From: Acidobacteriota bacterium
GTDB lineage: Bacteria; Acidobacteriota; UBA6911; JACQSX01
Length of the DNA stretch: 40,516 bases
Assembly (NCBI GenBank): GCA_016211105.1
Contig: JACQSX010000019.1
Span: forward strand, 1 to 40,516
Direction of reading: 5' to 3'
Below are positions 27,158-36,969 of this stretch, piece after piece. The notes beneath the pieces were generated by a model. It made no database searches and was not told the origin of the DNA. It saw only the letters and a list, made by a program, of their open reading frames with translations. The position numbers were made by a program, and so were the translations under genes. Each line of letters opens with the position of its first letter. Within the stretch, counting starts at the first letter, position 1.

Positions 27158-27526
27158 ATGCAGCACAGCCAAGGATTTCTCAAGCTCGTCAATGCGGCCA
27201 AGACACGGATCCAACAGACCCACGTCGATGAGGTTTCCCGCCGTCTTCAGGCGGGGGAAACGTTGACGCTGGTTGATGTGCGTGAAGATAACGAGTGGCA
27301 AAAAGGGCATGCCACGGGGGCGATCCATCTGTGCAAGGGAATCATTGAGCGGGATGTGGAAAAGGTGTTCCCCGACAAAAACCAAGAGCTGATTTTATAT
27401 TGCGGCGGGGGGTTCCGCTCCGCCTTGGCTGCCGATGCGCTGCAACAGATGGGCTATACCCATGTCATATCCATGGATGGCGGTTGGAAAGCATGGCAGG
27501 AGCGGAAGCTGCCCATGGAAAAGTGA
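27158..27526 (+). CDS. single-domain rhodanese-like sulfurtransferase
   Basis: 122 residues from the ATG at 27158 with GGAGGA upstream. It is a single rhodanese domain: LTLVDVREDNEWQKGHATGAIHL, then the active-site loop CGGGFRSA with the persulfide-forming cysteine, then GYTHVISMDGGWKAWQERKLP. The six-residue loop typical of thiosulfate:cyanide sulfurtransferase-like proteins is present and basic/aromatic residues flank it. The physiological acceptor is not evident. It is 15 bases after rpiA and probably co-transcribed; the next gene is convergent, 17 bases away. Confidence 0.9.
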   Translation: MQHSQGFLKLVNAAKTRIQQTHVDEVSRRLQAGETLTLVDVREDNEWQKGHATGAIHLCKGIIERDVEKVFPDKNQELILYCGGGFRSALAADALQQMGYTHVISMDGGWKAWQERKLPMEK

Positions 27527-27543
27527 TAAAATCTTGTATCACG

Positions 27544-28332
27544 TCACAGCCAGCCCAGCATCCTTCCGCCACCGAGGATGACCGAAGCAACGCCCGCTGC
27601 GGTTGCAATCGTCTCTCCACGTGGCAGCAACTTCTCAGCGGCAATCAGAGTGGCAATTGCCAACATCAGAGGAAAACTCATGATGCCCAAGACGCACTGG
27701 ATCAGCATGAGCGCCCAGCAACAAGCCACGCAATAGTTTCCATGATGAAAGCCCGTGCGGAAAGCGCCGCAGGGACTAGGGCGCCAATGCTCAGCGACGA
27801 AAAATAACGGACTACGACAGTGCTTCAGACAGGCAACCTTCCATGACGTAAGCTGGTACATGCCGGCGGCAACCATCGCGGCACCCGTAAGCGCCGGCGC
27901 CCATTCTGAGACTTGCCGCCAACGCATGGCCTGAACCGCAAAAACCCGTCCAACGGCGTAAACGATGGCTCCAAACAACAGCCAAGAAACAAAATAACCA
28001 AGCCCTACCCAAATCCCAAAGCCGTGTGGCTGGCCAGTTTGACGCGCTACCCCTTGGACGAGCATAAAAACTGGAAGGGCTGATAGCAGCATCATCGCCA
28101 CCATCATGCACTCCCACATCGCCAAAAACATGGTGGCGGCGGACCATTCGGACTGCCCACCCATCGGCATCCACATCATGGACATCGTCCAACCGCCGGG
28201 CATGTCCATTCCGCCCGCCATAGAGCGTGACAGCGCCCAGGTCAGAAACCATGCCAGCGCGCTGCCGATGGAAGAGCCGATCCAAGCCCATCGCGCAGTT
28301 CTGGAAAGGCGTGGCGCTACGACTGTAGCCAT
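27544..28332 (-). CDS. DUF2182 integral membrane protein, predicted metal-binding
   Basis: 262 residues with about seven membrane segments. The Met-rich stretch MAGGMDMPGGWTMSMMW and MWECMMVAMMLLSALPVF are DUF2182 (PF09948) hallmarks, as are GMYQLTSWKVACLKHCRSP and GFHHGNYCVACCWALM, whose cysteines and histidines suggest metal handling. Members often sit beside DUF1326 proteins; none is present here. The start ATG at 28332 overlaps a 33-codon upstream frame by 16 bases, so its translation may be coupled. Function unknown; copper or other transition-metal involvement is an inference from Met, Cys and His content. Confidence 0.8.
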   Translation of the reverse strand: MATVVAPRLSRTARWAWIGSSIGSALAWFLTWALSRSMAGGMDMPGGWTMSMMWMPMGGQSEWSAATMFLAMWECMMVAMMLLSALPVFMLVQGVARQTGQPHGFGIWVGLGYFVSWLLFGAIVYAVGRVFAVQAMRWRQVSEWAPALTGAAMVAAGMYQLTSWKVACLKHCRSPLFFVAEHWRPSPCGAFRTGFHHGNYCVACCWALMLIQCVLGIMSFPLMLAIATLIAAEKLLPRGETIATAAGVASVILGGGRMLGWL

Positions 28333-28418
28333 TCCCTTAGCCCCTCGGGACTATATGGGAGATCCTTGAGCGTTTCAGCTCCCCGTAGATATCTTTTCAA
28401 TCTCCACCTTGCATTCAC
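28317..28418 (-). CDS. candidate 33-residue basic peptide overlapping the DUF2182 start
   Basis: A frame from GTG at 28418 to TAG at 28317-28319. The GTG has a strong GGGAGGAG ribosome site a few bases upstream and a TATAAT box at 28447-28452 ahead of it. The product begins MNARWRLKRYLRGAETL and ends LREWLQS; it is basic and helical-looking, with an Arg-rich first half. It overlaps the DUF2182 gene start by 16 bases in another frame. It may be a leader that couples translation, a small membrane-associated peptide, or chance. No homologue is recognised. Confidence 0.4.
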   Translation of the reverse strand: MNARWRLKRYLRGAETLKDLPYSPEGLREWLQS

Positions 28419-28446
28419 GGTACTCCTCCCAACGTCATAAGACGAC

Positions 28447-28452
28447 ATTATA
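28447..28452 (-). promoter_or_regulatory. consensus -10 box upstream of the small frame/DUF2182
   Basis: TATAAT on the minus strand, 28 bases before the GTG of the 33-residue frame. The -35 region shows nothing near consensus. Confidence 0.4.
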
Positions 28453-28562
28453 TGTCACATGAGTCATCTGGAGGATGGTCGATCGCACACAGAAATGACC
28501 ATCGGGGAGGGAATGAATTTCGACCCTTGGATCAGTCCGACAATTTCAAAATGACTCGTTGT

Positions 28563-28570
28563 GGTATGAT
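28563..28570 (+). promoter_or_regulatory. extended -10 box before the small membrane protein gene
   Basis: TGG-TATGAT, with TATGAT at 28565-28570, 31 bases before the ATG at 28602. A GGAGGA ribosome site at about 28590 follows. No clear -35 hexamer. Confidence 0.4.
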
Positions 28571-28601
28571 GGGCCTACGTTCTTGCCTCGGAGGAGACGC
28601 C

Positions 28602-29057
28602 ATGACGGATAAAATTCGATTCATTGCTTTACCCATCGTTTTGCTTTTAATCACTTTCTTCGGGAGGCTGATTATGGGCGCTCAGGGCGCTTCGTACCAA
28701 GCGGCCAATCGCGTCTTCTCCATGGTCATCCTTCAAGTCCATTTGGCGCTTCTCTGGGGGGCATTCTCCAAGAGGTACAAGGGTTACGGGATTGGCGGCG
28801 CCATCACGGTGGGACTTCTCATTGCGCTTGTAAGCCAAGTCTTGATCCTACTAGGCACCGCCGGCTCCTATGTAATGCATGCTGAGACTTTTTTTAATTA
28901 TCGCGAGGCGTTGAATGTCTCGGCTCCGGTGGGGTTTTCTCAGGCGATCAAGATTCGCCTCGGCGGCCTGGTAGTTAACTGCGTGATCTCTACCGTTGCA
29001 GCCGTTCTGGGTTACGCGCTGGCATTTCTAGTTCCACCCAAGGAACAAACGGCGTAA
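28602..29057 (+). CDS. small four-helix membrane protein, function unknown
   Basis: 151 residues from the ATG at 28602; the frame is open 50 codons earlier, but the ribosome site GGAGGA lies directly before this ATG. Four hydrophobic segments: FIALPIVLLLITFFGRLIMG, FSMVILQVHLALLWGAF, AITVGLLIALVSQVLILLGTA and LVVNCVISTVAAVLGYALAF. The loop MHAETFFNYREALNV holds most of the polar residues. No family recognised. It is transcribed divergently from the DUF2182 gene, separated by a short region with promoters for both. Confidence 0.7.
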   Translation: MTDKIRFIALPIVLLLITFFGRLIMGAQGASYQAANRVFSMVILQVHLALLWGAFSKRYKGYGIGGAITVGLLIALVSQVLILLGTAGSYVMHAETFFNYREALNVSAPVGFSQAIKIRLGGLVVNCVISTVAAVLGYALAFLVPPKEQTA

Positions 29058-29116
29058 AGGCACGCACCGCGATTAGCATCCTGACCCCAAAACGCGGGCA
29101 AGTTTCCGGGAGCGCT

Positions 29117-29998
29117 CTAAACAGAATTGAACTTTTCGGATACCTCTTGCTCTTCCAGCACGGGCGATTCGCCCAAAAGTAATTCTCTGGCCCGCGCGGT
29201 GGCTTTTACGACCGCTTTGATCAACGTTACGCGCAGTTTTCCTTCCTCCAGTTCCAAAATTCCGTCAATCGTGCAGCCGGCTGGAGTCGTCACGGCATCC
29301 TTCAGCAGCGCCGGATGATGGCCGGTTTCCAATACCACTCGCGCCGCTCCCTGTGCCGTCTGCGCTGCCAGGATCGTGGCAATGTCACGAGGGAGACCAA
29401 CCTTAACGCCCGCCTCGGCCAAGGACTCCAAAATGATGTAAATGAAAGCCGGCCCGCTGGCCGAAAGGCCGGTGACTGCGTCCATATGCCTTTCGTCCAC
29501 CACCACCGTGATCCCAACGGCATCAAACAGGCCGCGCGCAGTGGTCACGTGTGCTTGACTGGCGAATTTGCCTTTGCAAATGCCCGTCATCCCATACCCT
29601 ACCAGGCAAGGAGTGTTTGGCATCGCCCGTACCACAGGGACTTCTGCGCCCAAGAGTCGCTCGATGTAGGACGTGGGAACCGAAGCGGCAATCGAGACCA
29701 ACAGCTTTTTTGAGCTCATCTGGTGACGAATCTCCCGCACCACCTGGCTTACGGCATTCGGCTTGACGCAAATCAGAACAAGGTCCGACTGGCTAGCAGC
29801 TCCGACATTGTCCGTGGTCACCGAAATTCCCAGTTCCCGGGACAACGCCTCCGCTCTTTCCTGATGTTGCACGGTTGCTACGGTGTTCTGGGGCAAAAGA
29901 ATGCGCTGTTTAAGCAGTGCCTGCAGCAGAATCCCGCCCATTTTGCCCAAGCCCAACACGGCGACTCGCCTATCAACCGGCTTTGCGATCGGCGTCAT
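29117..29998 (-). CDS. proC: pyrroline-5-carboxylate reductase
   Basis: 293 residues from the ATG at 29998. A TTG six codons upstream has a better spaced GGGAGGG site and may be the real start (299 residues). The last step of proline synthesis: NAD(P)H reduction of pyrroline-5-carboxylate. The Rossmann motif AVLGLGKMGGILLQAL, the mid-region VVRAMPNTPCLVGYGM and the C-terminal signature GLSASGPAFIYIILESLAEA, with the TTPAGCTIDGI turn, are intact. It is 57 bases downstream of ilvD at the end of the ilvBNCD run, an uncommon neighbour; it may be co-transcribed. Confidence 0.95.
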   Translation of the reverse strand: MTPIAKPVDRRVAVLGLGKMGGILLQALLKQRILLPQNTVATVQHQERAEALSRELGISVTTDNVGAASQSDLVLICVKPNAVSQVVREIRHQMSSKKLLVSIAASVPTSYIERLLGAEVPVVRAMPNTPCLVGYGMTGICKGKFASQAHVTTARGLFDAVGITVVVDERHMDAVTGLSASGPAFIYIILESLAEAGVKVGLPRDIATILAAQTAQGAARVVLETGHHPALLKDAVTTPAGCTIDGILELEEGKLRVTLIKAVVKATARARELLLGESPVLEEQEVSEKFNSV

Positions 29999-30055
29999 GT
30001 CCTTACCTAGGTCCAATCCTTCCCTCCCATTAGCGCCAGACCCCAATCTTACACC

Positions 30056-31741
30056 TCATGACAAATCTACCCTCGTGATAGCGCCTTCGGCGGCCGACGA
30101 CACGAGCGAGGCATACTTGGCAAACACGCCGCTACTATAACGGGAAACGGGCGGCTTCCACCGCTTCAGCCGCTCCCGGATCGCCTGCTCCGGTAAGTCC
30201 ACGTCCAGACGTCGCGCGTCGATGTCAACCACAATAGAATCTCCCTCCTCGATTGCCGCAATCGGTCCACCCCGTGCCGCTTCGGGCGCAACATGTCCAA
30301 CCATCAGACCATGGGTTGCGCCGCTGAAACGGCCGTCCGTGATCAGAGCCACCGACTCACCCAGACCCTCGCCTACCAATGCCGCAGTGACTCCCAGCAT
30401 TTCGCGCATTCCTGGCCCTCCCCTTGGTCCCTCATAGCGGATCACTACCACGTCGCCCGGCCGGATTTGCCGCGCTAACACAGCGCTCATAGCGCTTTCT
30501 TCAGAGTTAAACACGCGTGCGGGCCCCCGGTGCAGCGCACGCTCGTGGCCAGCCATCTTGACGACACATCCTTCCGGCGCAAGCTTGCCTCGCAGGATCG
30601 CCAGCCCACCGGTCGGCTTGATCGGATTAGAAACGGGTCGCACCACCTCTTGTCCCGGAGTTTCCACCGCCGAGCGCGCGCCTTCCACCAGCGTGGTCCC
30701 GGCGGTCGTCACTTGATTGCCATCCACCAGGCCCGCATCAACCAGGCGCTTGACGAGGATCGGAATTCCACCCGCCCGGTCCATATCGACGGCCACATAT
30801 TTGCCGCTGGGTTTCAAATCAGCCAGCAACGGCGTCCGCCGGCTGACGGTATCAAAATCATCGATATTCAGCGCCACACCAGCCTCTCGGGCCATCGCAA
30901 GCAGATGCAGTACTGCATTTGTGGAACCCCCAGTAGCGGCCACCCCGGCGATTGCATTTTCAAATGCTTGCCGTGTAAGAATCGCGCTCGGTCGCAGATC
31001 ACGGCGCAACAGCTCCATCACAAGCCGGCCGCAGAACAAAGCAACGCCTCGCTTGCGTGGGTCCAGGGCCGGAACACTCGTAGTTCCGAGCGGAGAAAGC
31101 CCAATAAACTCCAATACGGTCGCCATCGTGTTGGCCGTAAATTGTCCCCCGCACGCTCCCGCACCTGGGCAGGCAACGTCTTCCAACTCCTTGAGCTCCT
31201 CATCGGTTATCTTGCCGACGGCATTAGCGCCGATCGCCTCATAAACGTCCTGGATGGTCACATCCTGTCCTCTGAAGCGGCCGGCTGCAATCGACCCGCC
31301 ATATAGAATCAGGGCCGGCACGTCCAGCCGGATGAGCGCCATCGCCGCTCCTGGAATTGTCTTGTCGCAGCCGACCAGCGCCACAATGGCGTCAAACATA
31401 TGCCCTCGCCCCACCAGCTCAATGGAGTCGGCAATCAACTCACGGCTGATCAGGGACGCCTTCATCCCTTCGGTGCCCATCGTGACACCGTCACTGATCG
31501 AGATCGTGTTGAATTCCATCGGAGTTCCGCCAGCCGTTCGCACACCCTCCTTCACCTGGACCGCAAGCTCGCGCAAGTGGTAATTACACGGCATCGTCTC
31601 GATCCATGTATTGGCGATGCCAACAATGGGTCGAGCAAGATCCTGATCCCGAAACCCGATTGCCTTAAGCATGGCGCGCGCGCCTGAACGATCTCGACCC
31701 TCAAGAATGGTACGACTGTGAAGCCTAGCGCCTGGTGTCAT
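30056..31741 (-). CDS. ilvD: dihydroxy-acid dehydratase
   Basis: 561 residues from the ATG at 31741, preceded by AGAGGA; a TTG 11 codons earlier is the alternative. It dehydrates 2,3-dihydroxy acids in valine and isoleucine synthesis. Cluster-binding cysteines are in [25 protein letters not shown] and [20 protein letters not shown]; Mg-binding and substrate motifs include [24 protein letters not shown] and [20 protein letters not shown]. Third enzyme of the branched-chain pathway, 76 bases downstream of ilvC. Confidence 0.97.
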   Translation of the reverse strand: MTPGARLHSRTILEGRDRSGARAMLKAIGFRDQDLARPIVGIANTWIETMPCNYHLRELAVQVKEGVRTAGGTPMEFNTISISDGVTMGTEGMKASLISRELIADSIELVGRGHMFDAIVALVGCDKTIPGAAMALIRLDVPALILYGGSIAAGRFRGQDVTIQDVYEAIGANAVGKITDEELKELEDVACPGAGACGGQFTANTMATVLEFIGLSPLGTTSVPALDPRKRGVALFCGRLVMELLRRDLRPSAILTRQAFENAIAGVAATGGSTNAVLHLLAMAREAGVALNIDDFDTVSRRTPLLADLKPSGKYVAVDMDRAGGIPILVKRLVDAGLVDGNQVTTAGTTLVEGARSAVETPGQEVVRPVSNPIKPTGGLAILRGKLAPEGCVVKMAGHERALHRGPARVFNSEESAMSAVLARQIRPGDVVVIRYEGPRGGPGMREMLGVTAALVGEGLGESVALITDGRFSGATHGLMVGHVAPEAARGGPIAAIEEGDSIVVDIDARRLDVDLPEQAIRERLKRWKPPVSRYSSGVFAKYASLVSSAAEGAITRVDLS

Positions 31742-31817
31742 AGCGTCCTCTGGAGAAATGTTATTCGAAGGCAACTAATATCTTTTCATCCACCCTTTGT
31801 AACCTTCAGTCCGCCGC

Positions 31818-32870
<1,053 letters not shown>

Positions 32871-32929
32871 TCAAACTGCGATAGGAAAGCTTCCGGAGAC
32901 GCTGCCGCCTTCAGCGATTTTCGTTATCT

Positions 32930-33499
32930 CTAAACAGAACTGCTGATATTAGAATTCGCATCCCGCTCTCCCGGTTTTCGAGTAGCCGAAGCCCAAGCCG
33001 CAACCTCGGCGGGATCAAACCTTCCCGGACCGCGCACCATCGCTACAACCCCCGTGCGGACCATTTCCACAATTCCAAACGGGCGCAACATCTCAATCGT
33101 AGCTTCTATCTTGTTTTCATCCCCTGTCACTTCCAGAATCACCGTCGTCTTGCTGACGTCCACAATTCTGGCCCGGAAAATGTGGGCCAATTGCAAAATT
33201 TCGGAGCGAGTCTGAGGACTGGTCTTCACTTTGATCAGGGCCAAGTCACGCACCACCGCAGGCAGGCTGCTGACATCGTCAACCCGAAGCACATTTACCA
33301 GCTTGTAGAGATTCTGCTCCACTCTCTCAACACTGGTTTGGCTTCCATCAATGACGATCGTCATGCGCGAAACGCCCAGTTGTTCGGTATGCCCTACGGT
33401 GAGTGACTCAATATTAAAAGCCCGGCGGCGAAACAACGAAGCGATGCGATTCAAAACTCCGGGCTTATCTTCAACGTAAGCAACTAATGTATGTAGCAT
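32930..33499 (-). CDS. ilvN: acetolactate synthase small (regulatory) subunit
   Basis: 189 residues, slightly longer than usual. The N-terminal ACT domain is clear: MLHTLVAYVEDKPGVLNRIA, FNIESLTVGHTEQLGVSRMT, with valine-sensing residues likely in the DKPGVLNR turn. The second domain, TVILEVTGDENKIEATIEML, stabilises the large subunit. A C-terminal extension (AAWASATRKPGERDANSN) is polar and probably disordered. AAGGGAA precedes the ATG. It regulates IlvB, encoded upstream; the 231-base gap between the two genes is unusually wide for this pair. Confidence 0.95.
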   Translation of the reverse strand: MLHTLVAYVEDKPGVLNRIASLFRRRAFNIESLTVGHTEQLGVSRMTIVIDGSQTSVERVEQNLYKLVNVLRVDDVSSLPAVVRDLALIKVKTSPQTRSEILQLAHIFRARIVDVSKTTVILEVTGDENKIEATIEMLRPFGIVEMVRTGVVAMVRGPGRFDPAEVAAWASATRKPGERDANSNISSSV

Positions 33500-33730
33500 A
33501 AGCTTCCCTTACGAAGGACGCAGTCGCGCGGCGCCACAGAGAAGCCGACCCATCTCTTGAAGTCGCCGTTGCGACCACGGCTTAACACGTATTTCCAGGC
33601 ACAACCTCCATGTACGACAGCTTCTCCGCTTGCCACCGCGCGCCTGTGTACCCTGGCCGTGGATGCTACATCTGTCTCCCTGGCTCAGGTTCTCGATCTA
33701 TTGAAGGAACCAACAAAGGTGTTCAGGTCT

Positions 33731-35440
33731 TTACGGGTCAGCAGCCGTTTCCGCCAAGGGACTGGGCCGGCGAATCATTGCGTGCAAATCCGCTCCCGCC
33801 GGCACCATAGGAAATACAGAATCCTCTTGCTCGACGCGAAAGTCAACCAATACCGTCCCCGGCTCTGCCAATGCGGCTTCATATGCCGACGGGATCTCGG
33901 CGCGTTTGGTCACCCGGATACCGACAAGGCCATGGGCTTCCGCTAATTTGACAAAATCAGGATTACGCAGCGGAGTGGCCGCATAGCGACGCTCATAGAA
34001 AAACTCCTGCCACTGGCGCACCATGCCTAAATAGCCATTATTGATGATGGCCACGTTGATTTTAATCTTCTCCTGGGCCGCCGTTGCAAGTTCAGCCGCA
34101 GTCATCTGAAATCCACCGTCGCCTACAATGGCCCACACTTCGGTGTCGGGTCGGGCGAACTTCGCCCCCATCGCGGCAGGAAACGCGAAACCCATCGTTC
34201 CTAATCCTCCAGAGGTGATCAGCGTCCTGGGCTGCTCGTGCTTGTAATACTGCGCCTCCCACATCTGATGCTGGCCCACATCGGTGACCACAATCGCTTG
34301 ACCTTTGGTGAGCCGCCACAAATCATTAATGACGTGAGCCGCGTACAGATGGCCGCTGTCGGGAAGGTACTGAATATCACGTACGGCCACCTCGCCTTTC
34401 ATGCCATCGATGTGCGCCCGCCACTCTGCGTGCTTCCTCTCCGCCACATACGGGAGCAACTCCAGCAGAGTTTCCCTTAGGTCCCCCACGATCCCCACGT
34501 CTACATTGACATTCTTGTTGATCTCAGAAGGATCAATCTCAATGTGGATTTTTTTCGCATTTACGGCATAGGTCTGAAGGTTCCCGGTAACCCGATCGTC
34601 AAAGCGCATGCCAAAAGCCAGCAGCAGATCGGCTTGCTGGATCGCGCTGTTGACCCACGCTTCCCCGTGCATGCCCATCATTCCGAGGTTCAGCGGGTGA
34701 GACGCTGGAACGCCGCCAAGCCCAAGCAACGTCAACGCGATTGGGGTATCCGTCCTCTCAGCGAAGGCCAGTACCTCCCCGCAGCCACTCGACATAATGA
34801 TCCCGTGGCCGGCAAGGATGAGCGGCCGTTGAGCATTGTTGATCAGATCTGCCGCACGCTGCAGCTCAGCCGACTGCGGGCGGTGCTGCGGCCGGTAACC
34901 GGGCAGCCGTACGGGGGTATCATCCCATTCAAATTCAGCGCTCGCCTGCTGGGCGTCTTTTGTAATGTCCACCAACACCGGCCCCTGCCTCCCAGATTCG
35001 GCGATGAAAAACGCTTCCCGAATTGCCTGTGCAATCTCTTCTGGGTGGGTAACCAGGAAGTTATGTTTGGTGATAGGTAATGTTATCCCCGTCACATCAA
35101 TTTCCTGAAAAGCATCCGAACCAATCACCTTCGAGCCTACTTGACCGGTGATGCAGACGATGGGCACCGAATCCATCATCGCCGTTGCAATGCCGGTCAC
35201 CATGTTGCTGGCGCCCGGACCCGACGTGGCGATCGCTACTCCCACTGTGCCCGAAGCGCGAGCATACCCATCTGCCATATGGGTGGCTCCCTGCTCGTGT
35301 CGTACCAGCACATGATGAATCGGATAATCCAGCATGGCATCATACGCTGGCAGGATCGCGCCACCCGGATATCCGAAGACAACCTTCACTCCCTTTCGAA
35401 CCAGACACTCCCAAATGATCTGTGCGCCTTTTAGCTGCAT
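33731..35440 (-). CDS. ilvB: acetolactate synthase large (catalytic) subunit
   Basis: 569 residues from the ATG at 35440, with AGGGA five bases upstream; the frame is open 5 codons earlier from a TTG. The first committed step of branched-chain amino-acid synthesis. The thiamine-activating Glu is in VRHEQGATHMADGYAR, FAD contacts lie in the middle domain, and the ThDP/Mg motif is GDGGFQMTAAELATAAQEK with NNGYLGMVRQWQ. Length and motifs are standard. First gene of ilvB-ilvN-ilvC-ilvD-proC. The 272 bases before it hold a candidate promoter; no T-box or leader peptide was found. Confidence 0.97.
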   Translation of the reverse strand: MQLKGAQIIWECLVRKGVKVVFGYPGGAILPAYDAMLDYPIHHVLVRHEQGATHMADGYARASGTVGVAIATSGPGASNMVTGIATAMMDSVPIVCITGQVGSKVIGSDAFQEIDVTGITLPITKHNFLVTHPEEIAQAIREAFFIAESGRQGPVLVDITKDAQQASAEFEWDDTPVRLPGYRPQHRPQSAELQRAADLINNAQRPLILAGHGIIMSSGCGEVLAFAERTDTPIALTLLGLGGVPASHPLNLGMMGMHGEAWVNSAIQQADLLLAFGMRFDDRVTGNLQTYAVNAKKIHIEIDPSEINKNVNVDVGIVGDLRETLLELLPYVAERKHAEWRAHIDGMKGEVAVRDIQYLPDSGHLYAAHVINDLWRLTKGQAIVVTDVGQHQMWEAQYYKHEQPRTLITSGGLGTMGFAFPAAMGAKFARPDTEVWAIVGDGGFQMTAAELATAAQEKIKINVAIINNGYLGMVRQWQEFFYERRYAATPLRNPDFVKLAEAHGLVGIRVTKRAEIPSAYEAALAEPGTVLVDFRVEQEDSVFPMVPAGADLHAMIRRPSPLAETAADP

Positions 35441-35583
35441 CGAATCCCTCGGCAACTCGCTTGTAGTTTTTGGTGCGGAAAGAAATTGTCCGAAGCTGCG
35501 CTCTCAGCCACTGCTTGGTGGTTTCCGCGCCGAGACAAGTTCTTCACGCAACCCTGCTGCTCAAGCGGCAGTCAAACGGTAAA

Positions 35584-35612
35584 AGAGTACCAGCCGGCAA
35601 TCTTAAAAACAA
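35584..35612 (-). promoter_or_regulatory. candidate promoter of the ilv operon
   Basis: On the minus strand TTGTTT (35612-35607) is followed 17 bases later by TGG-TACTCT (35589-35584). It lies about 145 bases before the ilvB start. The match is moderate; the long leader would leave room for control of the operon, but no classic attenuator was recognised. Confidence 0.35.
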
Positions 35613-35712
35613 GTTATTCGCCGAAAGGAGTGCCCAATTGGATGCGCCGAAGAACGGTACAAAGTGGCCACGCCGGTTCCCCACTCGCGGGACGTTTGCA
35701 GCCCATCGATTC

Positions 35713-36195
35713 CTACCTTATTGCTGTTGCTCGTTGCACCTCTGCAATGGTAAGGCGCAGGAGCCTTTGCGTCTTCAAGATCGCATCCTGATCTCTGTAC
35801 GCATGGCGCGGCCAGAAGAAACCTTTCAGTCCATCTCTTCTTCTTCTGGGTACAATATGAATGTGCACATGCGGCACGCTCTGACTGACGCGGTTGTTGA
35901 TGGCGACAAACGATCCTTCCGCTTTCAGACCCATTTCCACTGCGCGCGCCAACGTCTGAGCATTCATAAAAAGAGGCGTGATCAGAGCTGGCGGCAGGTC
36001 CTCCAGAGTTTCGTAGTGATGTTTCGGGACTAGCAAACAATGCCCAGGAAACAACGGTCTCTGATCCAAAAAGGCGAAGGAAACCTCATCCTCAAGCACG
36101 GGATAACTTTGCGCGTCGCCGGCGACGATCTGGCAGAACAGACAGCTTGCATCTTGGATACCAAACAGTCCCGGTTGCTCCCCTACGCTTTGCAT
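35713..36195 (-). CDS. HIT-family nucleotide hydrolase/transferase
   Basis: 160 residues. The HIT signature HVHIHIVPR (His-x-His-x-His-x-x) with upstream FVAINNRVSQSVPH is intact. The N-terminal CLFCQIVAGD resembles the zinc-associated CxxC start of HIT proteins, and VLEDEVSFAFLDQRPLFPGHCLLVPKHHYETLEDL is the family's strand-rich core. HIT proteins hydrolyse AMP-linked or dinucleoside-polyphosphate substrates; the true one is unknown. It is 272 bases upstream of ilvB on the same strand and divergent from the glycosyltransferase. No Shine-Dalgarno is seen before the ATG. Confidence 0.9.
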   Translation of the reverse strand: MQSVGEQPGLFGIQDASCLFCQIVAGDAQSYPVLEDEVSFAFLDQRPLFPGHCLLVPKHHYETLEDLPPALITPLFMNAQTLARAVEMGLKAEGSFVAINNRVSQSVPHVHIHIVPRRRRDGLKGFFWPRHAYRDQDAILKTQRLLRLTIAEVQRATAIR

Positions 36196-36237
36196 AACAC
36201 AAGCTTACAATATCGCAATAAAAATACTTCGCGCTCA

Positions 36238-36252
36238 GGGTGAGTGTCACCC
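36238..36252 (+). promoter_or_regulatory. hairpin/operator-like palindrome before the glycosyltransferase gene
   Basis: GGGTGA-GTG-TCACCC is a perfect six-base-pair palindrome followed by CTCTTTT, ending twelve bases before the ATG at 36265. Read as RNA it looks like a short terminator; read as DNA it could be an operator between the divergent HIT and glycosyltransferase genes. Which is correct is not shown by the sequence. Confidence 0.4.
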
Positions 36253-36264
36253 CTCTTTTGACAT

Positions 36265-36969
36265 ATGGCGAGAATCTCCATCGTGGTCATTGCGAGAAAT
36301 GAAGAACAACAACTCGCCCAACTGCTGCCCGACCTGAGCCGCCTGGACAACGTGGAAGTGATCGTAGCAGACGGGCAAAGCACCGACAGGACCCAACAAG
36401 TGGCGCTACAACACGGCTGTCGATATCTGGTCACCCCTCCTGGCAGAGCGCGTCAACTGAATGCGGGCGCGCATCTCGCCGCCGGCGAAGTTCTGCTCTT
36501 TTTGCACGCCGACTGCCGACTGCAGGAGGGTTGGAACCGAGAGTTGCTGCGGGCTCTCGATGACTCCACGGTGGTCGGCGGAGCCTTTTCACTGAAAATG
36601 TCCGGAGGCTGCCCCTGGTTGGATCGTTTTTTGTCTTGGTCGGGCCGTCACAATGCGCGTCGATCGCGGACCTTCCTCGGGGATCACTCCATTTTTGTTC
36701 GGCGAGAGGTTTTTGACAAGGTGCGCGGTTTCCCGGAAGTGGAGCTGATGGAAGACTATCTTTTCTCCAAGAGGCTACATGCGATTGGCCGCCTGGTACA
36801 GTTAAAGTCGCTTTCTCACGCCTCCGCCCGCCGCTTTATGGAAAACGGCTATTTAAAAACGATTCTGCAAATGAGACTCCTGCGTCTGCTGGCAGCACTC
36901 GGGTATTCTAATCACCGGCTGTGCCAACAATACCTGGGAAGCGGCAAGAAGCCATCGTCAACCGACTAG
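36265..36969 (+). CDS. TIGR04283-type family 2 glycosyltransferase
   Basis: 234 residues. A GT-A fold of family 2: SIVVIARNEEQQLAQLLPDL (nucleotide-binding start), VEVIVADGQSTDRTQ, GRARQLNAGAHLAAGEVLLF and the metal-binding LHADCRLQEGW. GDHSIFVRREVFDKVRGFPE and LMEDYLFSKRLHAIGR are landmarks of the TIGR04283 group, whose database name refers to arsenosugar biosynthesis. That name is not evidence of arsenic chemistry here; no arsenic gene is nearby. There is no membrane segment. The 3' end overlaps the convergent TIGR00300 gene by 12 bases. Confidence 0.88.
   Translation: MARISIVVIARNEEQQLAQLLPDLSRLDNVEVIVADGQSTDRTQQVALQHGCRYLVTPPGRARQLNAGAHLAAGEVLLFLHADCRLQEGWNRELLRALDDSTVVGGAFSLKMSGGCPWLDRFLSWSGRHNARRSRTFLGDHSIFVRREVFDKVRGFPEVELMEDYLFSKRLHAIGRLVQLKSLSHASARRFMENGYLKTILQMRLLRLLAALGYSNHRLCQQYLGSGKKPSSTD

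Noticed and set aside
35441..35712. A T-box or leader-peptide attenuator for the ilv operon
   Set aside because: I looked for the T-box core (AGGGTGGNACCGCG-like) and for a leader rich in Val/Leu/Ile codons before ilvB; neither is present.
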